A stretch of 64,000 bases of DNA from JANMJD01 sp963828405 (lineage in GTDB: Bacteria; Actinomycetota; Acidimicrobiia; Acidimicrobiales; Ilumatobacteraceae): NCBI GenBank assembly GCA_963828405.1, contig CAWHEG010000031.1:186001-250000 (forward strand). The letters run 5' to 3'. Each line of letters begins with the position of its first letter. The stretch's first letter is position 1. This document shows positions 53,015 through 60,380 of this stretch, piece by piece. The notes under the pieces were generated by a model. It made no database searches. It was not told the DNA's origin and saw only the letters and a list, made by a program, of their open reading frames with translations. The position numbers and the translations under genes are program-made.

Positions 53015-53657
53015 TACAGGATTCGACCCGCTCAGTGAGATCATGGCGTCGGCAGCACGGGAGCCGGCGCCATCGTCGCGTCGGGTAGGTGTTGGTCCGC
53101 CGGCCCGCCGCGCCACGGTCGATGTGGCGGCGCCGACGCAGAGCGCACCCGACCGCCCGGGACCGACGCTCGACTCCCCTCGGGACCCGGTCCGACCGTC
53201 CCGCCCTGCCCGACCTGCCGCGGAGTTCCCGGGTGCGTCCATGCCGACGCCGAAGTCCGCACCCGCCGGCGAACGCTCCCGGACGACCAGCACCACGCTG
53301 CCGCTGCCGTTGCTCGATCAGCTCCACCGGGCACGGCTCGCCAACGAGATCGCCGGCACCGGGTTCACGATTCAGCACCGTCTCAACGAGGCGATCATCG
53401 AGCTGCCGACCGACCCCCACGAGGTGCTCGCCCTCCTCCAGCACCACCGCACCCGGCTCAACTTCGGGGTTGCCACCGACGAGGCCCGGTTCATCCCGGA
53501 GGGCCGTTTCACCTTCCGCGTCACCCCGACGTCGGAACGCCACATCGCGACGATCATGAGCGGCCTGTACGACCATCTCGGACGCCGCGTGCATCGCCAG
53601 GATCTGTTCGGCCTGGCGATGATCCACTGCATCTCGAGGGAGCCGCGTCCCGCCTGA
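53001..53657 (+). CDS. Unknown protein, probable partner of ParA-like ATPase
   Basis: A 218-aa protein. Residues 1-95 are rich in Pro/Ala/Arg and look disordered. Residues from about 100 (LPLPLLDQLHRARLANEIAG, then FTIQHRLNEAIIELPTDPHE) are helical. The C-terminal half (FTFRVTPTSERHIATIMSGL, RVHRQDLFGLAMIHCISR) is compact. It does not contain the ParB ENLQR-type motif. The start overlaps the ParA gene (ATG 53001 before the TAG at 53012), so they are co-translated. A DNA-binding or adaptor role analogous to a plasmid-type ParB is inference from position; I do not recognise the family. Confidence 0.6.
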   Translation: MTTRSTGFDPLSEIMASAAREPAPSSRRVGVGPPARRATVDVAAPTQSAPDRPGPTLDSPRDPVRPSRPARPAAEFPGASMPTPKSAPAGERSRTTSTTLPLPLLDQLHRARLANEIAGTGFTIQHRLNEAIIELPTDPHEVLALLQHHRTRLNFGVATDEARFIPEGRFTFRVTPTSERHIATIMSGLYDHLGRRVHRQDLFGLAMIHCISREPRPA

Positions 53658-53681
53658 CCCGTGTTTGACAAGCGGGTCAGG
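53653..53681. terminator. Bidirectional terminator-like hairpin
   Basis: CCTGACCCG (53653-53661) pairs with CGGGTCAGG (53673-53681) around an 11-nt loop. It contains the stop codons of both convergent genes. A strong 9-bp stem without a long U-run. Confidence 0.6.
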
Positions 53682-54444
53682 GCAGGGCGATCGCGCTCCG
53701 GTTGCTCTGGGCGAGCCAGCGCGACAGGGTCAGCCCGATGAAGTACGCTGGACCGGCGAGAATGGCGACCACCTGCCACCAGGGAGGCCCGGCATCGGTC
53801 ACGGGCCCGGTAACGGTCATCGCGACGATCGCCACCAGCCACAGCGTGGTCGCGGCGATCGTGACGCCCCGGCGATCGGTGACACGCAGCGGATGGGGGA
53901 ACTCGAGATCGGTGAGCGAGGCGATCGACAGCGCCACCACGACGATCGCCGACACCATCCGCTGGGCATGCAGGAGGAACAGCGTCGGCGCCACGAGGTT
54001 CCACATCGCCGGGAACCCCCGGAACCAGTGGTCGCCGGTCATCATGTCGGTGCGCGAGAACCAGATCGCCGAGGTGGACACGATCAGGCTGAGCAGCACC
54101 AACGACCCGTGGCGCCCGGGGAGCAGGCCGAACTGGTGGAGGAAGGCCGCGGGTACGACGACACAGGTCACGAAGTCGATGACCAGGTCGAGCACGTACC
54201 CGTCGATGCGCGGCACCCGCTCCTTGACGTCCCACACGCGGGCCATCGGGCCGTCCACACCGTCGATGATCACCGTGGCGATCAGCAACATGATCGCCTG
54301 GCGGGGCCGGCCCGCCAGCACGGCATCGAGGGCCAACATCCCGACGACGATCCCACTCGCCGTGAAGATGTGCACCGCCCAGGCCTGGCGGCGTTCGATC
54401 AACGAGCAGGGCGGAACGGTAGATGGGGGGACGTCACTCGACAC
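53677..54444 (-). CDS. CDP-alcohol phosphatidyltransferase, phosphatidylcholine synthase-like
   Basis: A 255-aa membrane enzyme with about 6-8 helices. The catalytic CDP-alcohol motif appears as DGVDGPMARVWDVKERVPRI followed by DGYVLDLVID. The extra spacing and the LDLVIDFVTCVVVP and WFSRTDMMTGDHWFRGFPAM blocks are typical of bacterial phosphatidylcholine synthase (CDP-diacylglycerol + choline). The metal-binding aspartates are all present. ATG 54444. It is divergent from the small membrane protein by about 20 bp. Substrate assigned by resemblance; choline is likely but not proven. Confidence 0.82.
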   Translation of the reverse strand: MSSDVPPSTVPPCSLIERRQAWAVHIFTASGIVVGMLALDAVLAGRPRQAIMLLIATVIIDGVDGPMARVWDVKERVPRIDGYVLDLVIDFVTCVVVPAAFLHQFGLLPGRHGSLVLLSLIVSTSAIWFSRTDMMTGDHWFRGFPAMWNLVAPTLFLLHAQRMVSAIVVVALSIASLTDLEFPHPLRVTDRRGVTIAATTLWLVAIVAMTVTGPVTDAGPPWWQVVAILAGPAYFIGLTLSRWLAQSNRSAIALP

Positions 54445-54463
54445 GGTCGTCTAGCCTACCGGG

Positions 54464-54928
54464 GTGGTGGTCCGCCCCAGTGTTCCCGGTTCCGGCCCCC
54501 GCGGCCGCCCCATGAACCCGGACGTTCGGCGCCGCAGGGTGTTGTTCGAACGCACGTGGTTGGGTGCGTCGCTGGCCTACGCCCTGCTGCGGATCGGGGT
54601 CGCCCAGCAGTTCCTCGTCGGCTACGGGCTGAACATCGCCGTCTTCGCCACCATCGAACTGTGCTCCACGCCGGTGTACGCCCTCGGCGCGTCGCAGGCC
54701 CTGCAGGCGATGATCGACCGTCGGCGGTCGACGGCGGTCCGTTCGCTGATGCTGGCCATCGCCGGCTTCGTCGCTCCCGACGCCTACGTCGTCATCGCCG
54801 CGCGGCGCATCCCCAAGACGCTCTACCTGGCCGTGCTCGCCTGGATCGTGCTCGGCGCGGCGCTCGGCGTCAGGAGGCTCCGCCGCCAGATGGCGGCGTT
54901 GAGGGCGGCGGCTCCAGCGGGATCATGA
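54464..54928 (+). CDS. Small membrane protein, unknown
   Basis: A 154-aa protein with three to four hydrophobic stretches: VGYGLNIAVFATIELCSTPV, SLMLAIAGFVAPDAYVVIAA and LYLAVLAWIVLGAALGVRRL. Arginine-rich loops follow. I do not recognise a family. The start at GTG 54464 is favoured because TAGCCT (54452-54457) lies exactly 6 nt upstream (leaderless). ATG 54512 is the alternative. Divergent from the phosphatidylcholine synthase-like gene, which suggests a membrane-lipid connection without proof. Confidence 0.6.
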   Translation: MVVRPSVPGSGPRGRPMNPDVRRRRVLFERTWLGASLAYALLRIGVAQQFLVGYGLNIAVFATIELCSTPVYALGASQALQAMIDRRRSTAVRSLMLAIAGFVAPDAYVVIAARRIPKTLYLAVLAWIVLGAALGVRRLRRQMAALRAAAPAGS

Positions 54929-54992
54929 CGATCATCCCGAGCCCCCCAACCGGCGGGCCCGACCGTCTGGCCCGACCGCACGGCCACCGAGC

Positions 54993-55796
54993 ATGATGGG
55001 GTCGGTGAGAGCGGTGGCCAGGGTGCGTGCGGCGTTGATCCCCCCGATCGATTCCGCGGGATTCGGCGAAGGCATGCGGGCGATGGCACCGCTCGGCGTG
55101 GCCATCGGCGTCTGGGGTCTGGTGACGGGTGTGGCGATGGTCAACGCCGGCGTATCCGTCCCCCTCGCCGTCATCATGAGCCTCGCCGCCTTCGCCGGTT
55201 CGGCGCAGCTGGCGATCATCCCCCTGCTGGCCGTTGGGGCGCCGCTGCCGGTCGCCTGGGCGACCGCACTGCTCGTCAACCTGCGCTTCGTGATCTTCTC
55301 CGCCGCGTCCCGGCGCTTCTTCGCCAGGCTCCCGTTCCATCAACGGCTGAGCGCGTCGTACCTCAACGGCGACATCGGGTTCGCCCTGTTCTCCCGCCGC
55401 TTCGCCGACGCCGAGGAGGTCGGCACACCCGAGCAGTGGGGGTACTTCTTCGGAGGTGCCGTCGTGAACTGGGTGGTGTGGCAGGTCTCCTCGATCGCCG
55501 GCATCCTCGTCGGGGGGCTCGCCCCGGCCGAGTGGGGCCTCGAGCTCGCCGCGCTCCTCGCCCTCGTCGCCGTGGTCATCCCGATGGTCGACCGGGCCCC
55601 GGCACTCGCCGGCGTGCTGGTCACGGCCGTGCTGTCGGTGCTGAGCGTCCGGCTACCGATGCGACTCGGCCTGATCGTCTCGGTGCTCGCCGGGGTGACC
55701 GTGGCGATGGCGGCCGAGTCGGCCAGGGTCCGCACGGTGGAGCGGGCGCAGCTCGTTGCCGGGCACGCCACGGGCAACGGGGCGGGGCATCGGTGA
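54993..55796 (+). CDS. azlC: AzlC-family branched-chain amino acid exporter, large subunit
   Basis: A 267-aa permease. GFGEGMRAMAPLGVAIGVWG, SLAAFAGSAQLAIIPLLAVG, LVNLRFVIFSAASRRFF and DIGFALFSRRFADAEEVGTP are the AzlC blocks (the GSAQ and NLR motifs). Together with AzlD it exports leucine, isoleucine, valine or analogues. The start is ATG 54993 or 54996. It overlaps azlD (GTGA). The leucine-type catabolic cluster lies 10 kb upstream, but no direct link is visible. Confidence 0.9.
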   Translation: MMGSVRAVARVRAALIPPIDSAGFGEGMRAMAPLGVAIGVWGLVTGVAMVNAGVSVPLAVIMSLAAFAGSAQLAIIPLLAVGAPLPVAWATALLVNLRFVIFSAASRRFFARLPFHQRLSASYLNGDIGFALFSRRFADAEEVGTPEQWGYFFGGAVVNWVVWQVSSIAGILVGGLAPAEWGLELAALLALVAVVIPMVDRAPALAGVLVTAVLSVLSVRLPMRLGLIVSVLAGVTVAMAAESARVRTVERAQLVAGHATGNGAGHR

Positions 55797-56128
55797 GCCC
55801 GCTCCACGACTGGGCCTACATGCTCGTCGCCATCGGCGGGCTGACGCTGACCACGGTGGCGACCCGCGGCAGCTTCTTCATGCTGCCCGCCTCGTTCGAG
55901 ATACCCGGGCGGTTCGAGCGTGCCTTGCGCTTCGCTCCCGCCTGCGCCCTGACGGCGATCATCGCGCCGGGGGTGTTCACCCGCGATCAGCAGCTCTACC
56001 TGGGGTGGGACAACCTTCGGATGTGGGCCCTGATCGTCGCCGCCGCCGTGTTCACCCGGACGCGCAGCATGCTGGCGATGATGGGCGTGGGCATGCTCGT
56101 GTTCACCGCGCTGCGCCTGTCGGGCTGA
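55793..56128 (+). CDS. azlD: AzlD-family small subunit
   Basis: A 111-aa protein with three to four helices: YMLVAIGGLTLTTVATRGSF, LRFAPACALTAIIAPGVF and SMLAMMGVGMLVFTALRL. This is the usual small partner of AzlC. Start GTG 55793 overlapping the azlC stop. Confidence 0.9.
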   Translation: MSPLHDWAYMLVAIGGLTLTTVATRGSFFMLPASFEIPGRFERALRFAPACALTAIIAPGVFTRDQQLYLGWDNLRMWALIVAAAVFTRTRSMLAMMGVGMLVFTALRLSG

Positions 56129-56148
56129 ACGCCACGGCCGTCGGCGCC

Positions 56149-56430
56149 TCAATCCCTCGGGACGCCGTCGACCATCCGCTCGAAGACGAACTCGTGTCTG
56201 AGGAACGAGGTGTCCCGCTCGGCACCAGGGTGGGCCGGCACCAGCGGCGACATCTGCAGCAGGCGCCAGCCCGCCTGCAAGGCGTCGACTCCCGTGGAGT
56301 ACGGCGGGTCGCCCGCCGGTTGCGGGCCCGATCCGGCCGTGCCGTCGTGGAACGCCCAGCCGAGCACGCGACCGTCGAGTGCCGAGCTGGCCAGCCACAG
56401 CACCAGCACCTGTTGGCGGGCGCCGGTCAC
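56149..56430 (-). CDS. Conserved 93-aa protein linked to phytanoyl-CoA dioxygenase
   Basis: Starts at GTG 56430, overlapping the dioxygenase stop (GTGA). The sequence LVLWLASSALDGRVLGWAFH, PYSTGVDALQAGWRLLQMSP and DTSFLRHEFVFERM looks like a compact soluble domain. I recall similar short ORFs beside PhyH genes in actinobacteria, but no function is known to me. No signal peptide or membrane segment. Likely a co-folding or regulatory partner. Confidence 0.6.
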   Translation of the reverse strand: MTGARQQVLVLWLASSALDGRVLGWAFHDGTAGSGPQPAGDPPYSTGVDALQAGWRLLQMSPLVPAHPGAERDTSFLRHEFVFERMVDGVPRD

Positions 56431-57383
56431 GACGCCAGCCCCGACCGGCGCTCGGTGCGGGTGAGGTACCAGTCGACGTCGAACCCGGCGTCGCCGGTGA
56501 GGTGCCTCCACAGCCTGGCGCGCTGCACGGTCTCGAGCCGGTGGACCGACGGTTCGTACCACGCCTCGCTGCCGCGCAGCATCGAGGCGACGGTGCCGGG
56601 CTCCATCCGGGCGAACATGTGGTCGTCGGGAGCGCTGCGCTCACCGAGGTCGGCTGTGTCCCACAGACGGAGCTGGCGCTCGGTCGGGTTGAGCCGCAGC
56701 TTGCCCATCACCCGCAACGTGTCGCTGCGGTTCGGCGCCCCGGCATGCCAGAGCCCCTGGTGGAAGACGAGCACCGTGCCCGCCCCGCCGACGAAGTACT
56801 CCTCGCCGGCGAGGTGCTGGTAGCGCGAGACGTCGTCCATGTTGACCCGGCGGAGGTGACTGCCCGGCACGAACCTCGTCCCGCCCGCCCCGGGGGCGAC
56901 GTCGTGGGGGAACCAGAACAGCTGGATGTCGAAGGCCAACCCCTCGTCGATGATCGCATCGCAGTGCAGACCCTGCGCGGTGAGGTCGCCGGGCATCTTG
57001 AGGTGGACGAAGTGGTGGTCGACGACGGGATGGGCGCCGACGAGCGAGGCGATCGCCCCGGCGATCTCTGGCACCCGCACCATCCGGCCGAACGCCGAAT
57101 CGGCACGGTAGGCCTGCGCCAGGGGGGTGCCCGAGCGCGGCGGCCGGACCTCGGCCCCGCCCGTGTCGGCCTCGCCGCCGCGCGCCCCGCTGAACTCGTC
57201 CAACCAGGCCCGGAACAGTGGGGGCAGCTCCTCCATCGCCTGGGCGTTGATCTCGGCCGGCACGACACCGTCGAACCTGAGGAACCCGCGCGAGACGAAT
57301 GCCGCCATCTGGTCGGTGGAGAGCAGGTGGGACGGGGAGTCGGCGGCCCCGGACGCCGCGCCTGTCGATGTCGGTACCGGCAT
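56427..57383 (-). CDS. Phytanoyl-CoA dioxygenase-family (PhyH) protein
   Basis: A 318-aa Fe(II)/2-oxoglutarate oxygenase. The facial triad is visible as HCDAII (HxD) in QGLHCDAIIDEGLAFDIQLF and the distal His in FHQGLWHAGAPNRSDTLR, where the following Arg would bind 2-oxoglutarate. GGTRFVPGSHLRRVNMDDVS is the typical intervening loop. The reaction would be hydroxylation of a small molecule or acyl chain. The start is the ATG at 57383. Co-translated with the 93-aa protein downstream. Confidence 0.87.
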   Translation of the reverse strand: MPVPTSTGAASGAADSPSHLLSTDQMAAFVSRGFLRFDGVVPAEINAQAMEELPPLFRAWLDEFSGARGGEADTGGAEVRPPRSGTPLAQAYRADSAFGRMVRVPEIAGAIASLVGAHPVVDHHFVHLKMPGDLTAQGLHCDAIIDEGLAFDIQLFWFPHDVAPGAGGTRFVPGSHLRRVNMDDVSRYQHLAGEEYFVGGAGTVLVFHQGLWHAGAPNRSDTLRVMGKLRLNPTERQLRLWDTADLGERSAPDDHMFARMEPGTVASMLRGSEAWYEPSVHRLETVQRARLWRHLTGDAGFDVDWYLTRTERRSGLAS

Positions 57384-57431
57384 GCCCTCAGCTTGGCCGA
57401 TCGGGCCGACCTCGATCGCACCCCGGGCACG

Positions 57432-59171
57432 TCACGGCTTGGCCTGCGACCACCTGTCGATCACGCAGATCTCCGCCACGAAGCGCACATCCGCCGACGG
57501 CGACCAGCGCGCCGCAGCCTCGTCGAGGCACTCGGCGAGCAGCAGCCCGGCCTCCTCGGCCCGCTCGGCCGGTGCGTGGACCAGCAACTCGTCATGGAGA
57601 CAGAGCACGATGTGCGCCCCGAGGTGAACGCAACGGGCCCGCATCGTCGCCGCCCACACCTTGAAGAACTCCGCCGCAGCCCCCTGGACGACGGCGTTGC
57701 GGGCGAACCGACCCCGGGCCGCCGCCCGACTGCGGGCGTCGCGTTCGGTCATGCCGCTGGTGCTCGTCGACCCCATCAGGATCAGCCGGCCTCCATGGGT
57801 CCGCAGGTCACGACCGGCCTGCCCGGCATGATCGGCGGCTTCGAGGAAGGCCATCGCCACCGGGTACGAGGTCTGCAGGCGGCGCAGCGCATGCGCGCCC
57901 TGGCCGGTCGTCTGGCCGTACATCGCCCCGAGCACGGCGACCTTGGCCGTCGGCCGATCGACGGCCAACTGGGCGGCGACCGGGGTGTACATGTCGTCCT
58001 CCCGGGTGGCGCGGGCGAGGGCGGCATCGCCCGACACGGCGGCGAGGACGCGCGGTTCGATCTGGCCGAGATCGGCGCGCACGAAGCGATGGCCCGCTTC
58101 GGCGACGACGGCGGCGCGCATCTGGGCGGGCATGTTGTGCAGCCCGGCCGTGGCCGTCATCCGCCCGGCGCCACCGTCACAGCTCGACCACTCGCCACGC
58201 AGGCGGCCGTCGTCACCGAGGTGTTCGTCGAGCCAGCCGTAGCCATAGGTGGTCGAGACCCGTTCCGCCTTGCGCCACCGGAGCAGCGCGTCGACCAGCG
58301 GATGGGTGCCCTGCAGCGCCTCGAGCCGCCATGCCCGGGTGTCGGGGAGGTCGACGCCGATCGTCCTGAGCAGCGAACGGACCTGGGTCGGGTTGCGCAG
58401 GTCGGCGTCGACCCCGCTCGGCGCGTGGCGGAGCACCTCGCCATCGCGCCGTATCCGTTGGGCCGCCGCCTCGGCGGTGGAGGTGGGGCGGGGACCGACG
58501 AGGTCGCCGATGATCCCCTCGGCGACGACACGGTCCATCGGCAGGCCGTCGTGGGCCAGTTCGGCGCAGAGCAGCTCGGCCGCCGACTCGGAACGGGCGG
58601 TGGCCATCGCCGCGGGATGGATGTCGAAGGCGACGAGGCGCCGCTCCTGGCGTCGCTGGGCGTCGAGGGCAAGGCCGGCCCATGCCCGTAGCCGCCCCGG
58701 TGCCGACCAGGCCCCGGCGACCCATTCCGGGTGGAGGTGACCGTCGGGCCGGGTGGGGTCGGAGAGATCGGTCGGGGCGATCGACGAGAACAGATCGTCG
58801 GGTGTGGCGGCGGGCAGGTCGCCGACGGCCAGCTCGTGGAGCTCGGCCCAGACGCGGGCCGGGTCGGTGCGCCAGCCCCCGGCGAGCAGCCGCTGGATGG
58901 TGGCCACGTCCCAGCACCGGGCGATGCGGACATCGGCGGCGACCAGCACCGCGGCCGTCTCGATCGACCACCACACCCAGCGCGGTCCGAGCTCGGCCTC
59001 GAGGTGGCGGATCAGCGCGGCGGGCTCGGCGGCCCCGGCGGCCACCTCCCAGCGCGCGCCGTCGACGGCCAGTCCGGTACCCACCCCGGGGGCGAGCGCC
59101 ACGGCCAGTGAGCGGTCCGCCCCGATGGCCCGGCGCACGTCCTCGACGACGGCGGCGATCGACGGCTCCAC
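57432..59171 (-). CDS. Family-A DNA polymerase (PolA-like, without 5' nuclease)
   Basis: A 579-aa protein related to the actinobacterial second family-A polymerase. Motif A: DLGQIEPRVLAAVSGD. Motif B: the K...YG helix in AKVAVLGAMYGQTTGQGAHA. Motif C: LCLHDELLVHAP. The N-terminal ~200 residues correspond to a 3'-5' exonuclease-like domain, but I do not see the full set of Asp/Glu metal ligands, so proofreading is doubtful. There is no 5'-3' nuclease domain. It is probably accessory, in repair synthesis, and not the main PolI. The start is the ATG at 59171, near an upstream TACGAT on the other strand. Confidence 0.82.
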   Translation of the reverse strand: MEPSIAAVVEDVRRAIGADRSLAVALAPGVGTGLAVDGARWEVAAGAAEPAALIRHLEAELGPRWVWWSIETAAVLVAADVRIARCWDVATIQRLLAGGWRTDPARVWAELHELAVGDLPAATPDDLFSSIAPTDLSDPTRPDGHLHPEWVAGAWSAPGRLRAWAGLALDAQRRQERRLVAFDIHPAAMATARSESAAELLCAELAHDGLPMDRVVAEGIIGDLVGPRPTSTAEAAAQRIRRDGEVLRHAPSGVDADLRNPTQVRSLLRTIGVDLPDTRAWRLEALQGTHPLVDALLRWRKAERVSTTYGYGWLDEHLGDDGRLRGEWSSCDGGAGRMTATAGLHNMPAQMRAAVVAEAGHRFVRADLGQIEPRVLAAVSGDAALARATREDDMYTPVAAQLAVDRPTAKVAVLGAMYGQTTGQGAHALRRLQTSYPVAMAFLEAADHAGQAGRDLRTHGGRLILMGSTSTSGMTERDARSRAAARGRFARNAVVQGAAAEFFKVWAATMRARCVHLGAHIVLCLHDELLVHAPAERAEEAGLLLAECLDEAAARWSPSADVRFVAEICVIDRWSQAKP

Positions 59172-59203
59172 CGCGACACCCTACGATCGGATGGGAAGAT
59201 CGA

Positions 59204-60325
59204 ATGGCAACCTGCGTTGCGGGCGGAGAACGGACATCTCGGATGCGACTACTCGGCAAACGGACCCGCATGCTGCTCCCGGCCGCAGCCCTGCTGGCGC
59301 TCGTCCCGACGGTGTCCGTCCGGGCACCCGGCGCCGGCGCCGATCGCCCGGCGATGCTCTGGGGGGCGCACGTCGACCTGCGCAACTCGCCGACGGAACT
59401 CGACGCGTTCATCGCCCTCGAGAACGCGGCGGGGCGCCGATTCAGCGCGGCGCGCGTCTATGCGCAGTGGGCCGAGACGTTTCCCGACCGCTTCGAAGCG
59501 GCGTTGAACGCCGACGGACGCACCCTGGTGTTCTCGATGAAGTCGCAGCGGGCGGACGGTGCGGGCATCCGCTGGGCCGAGATCGCCGCCGCGCAGCCGG
59601 GCAGCCGGTTGTACGACGAGATCACCCGGCTGGGCGACCAGATCCGCACCTTCGGCGATCCGATGTACCTCATCTTCCACCACGAGCCGGAAGCGGACGG
59701 GAACACATCGTTCGGGTCGGCGGCCGACTTCGTCGCCGCCTGGCGCAAGATCGTCGGCGTGATCCGCGCACAGGGCGCCATCAATGCCCGGTTCCTGTGG
59801 ACGATGACCGTCTACTCGTTCACCCTCAACCCACCCGAACGGCGGGCGGCGGTCACCTGGTACCCGGGGGACGCCTACGTCGACGCGATCGGCGCCGACG
59901 CCTACAACTGGTCGACCTGCCGGGGACGCGACGAGGGCTGGCGGTCACTGCGGGAGCTGATCGAGCCGCTGCGTGTCTTCGGGGCGCTCCACCCCGACAA
60001 GGAGCTCTGGCTGCCCGAGTACGGCTCGGTGGAGGACCCGGGCGATCCCGGGCGCAAGGGCCAGTGGCTGCGCGACATGGGAGCGCTGTTCGCCGCGCCG
60101 GGTTGGGAGCAGTTCCGCGGTGTCACCTACTTCGACGACACCGACCCGGCGACGCCGGCCTGCCGATGGTTCGTCGACACCTCGGGCCCGAGCATCGCCG
60201 GCTTCGCCGCGGCGGGCGCCGCGCCCGTCTTCGGCGGGGTCGTCGCCGGTCCGCCGTGCGTCAACGTCGGCCTGTCCTGTGGGGCGACGGCGACGCAGGG
60301 GGCGATCAGGATCCGTCGTCCCTAG
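59204..60325 (+). CDS. Secreted GH26-like glycoside hydrolase
   Basis: A 373-aa exported protein. The N-terminal signal (RMLLPAAALLALVPTVSV) is followed by a (beta/alpha)8-type catalytic domain. The acid/base is likely Glu in LIFHHEPEADGNTSFG. The nucleophile is likely Glu in LWLPEYGSVEDPGDPGRKG. Both match GH26 beta-mannanase/endoglucanase-like proteins. YVDAIGADAYNWSTC and RGVTYFDDTDPATPACRWF fit strands 6-8. Start ATG 59204 (alternative 59243). The substrate, probably a mannan- or glucan-like polysaccharide, is not defined. Confidence 0.75.
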   Translation: MATCVAGGERTSRMRLLGKRTRMLLPAAALLALVPTVSVRAPGAGADRPAMLWGAHVDLRNSPTELDAFIALENAAGRRFSAARVYAQWAETFPDRFEAALNADGRTLVFSMKSQRADGAGIRWAEIAAAQPGSRLYDEITRLGDQIRTFGDPMYLIFHHEPEADGNTSFGSAADFVAAWRKIVGVIRAQGAINARFLWTMTVYSFTLNPPERRAAVTWYPGDAYVDAIGADAYNWSTCRGRDEGWRSLRELIEPLRVFGALHPDKELWLPEYGSVEDPGDPGRKGQWLRDMGALFAAPGWEQFRGVTYFDDTDPATPACRWFVDTSGPSIAGFAAAGAAPVFGGVVAGPPCVNVGLSCGATATQGAIRIRRP

Positions 60326-60380
60326 CGCAACCCTCGCCGCTGCCGACGGGAGGACCCCCGGGCATGCCGGATGACCGCCG

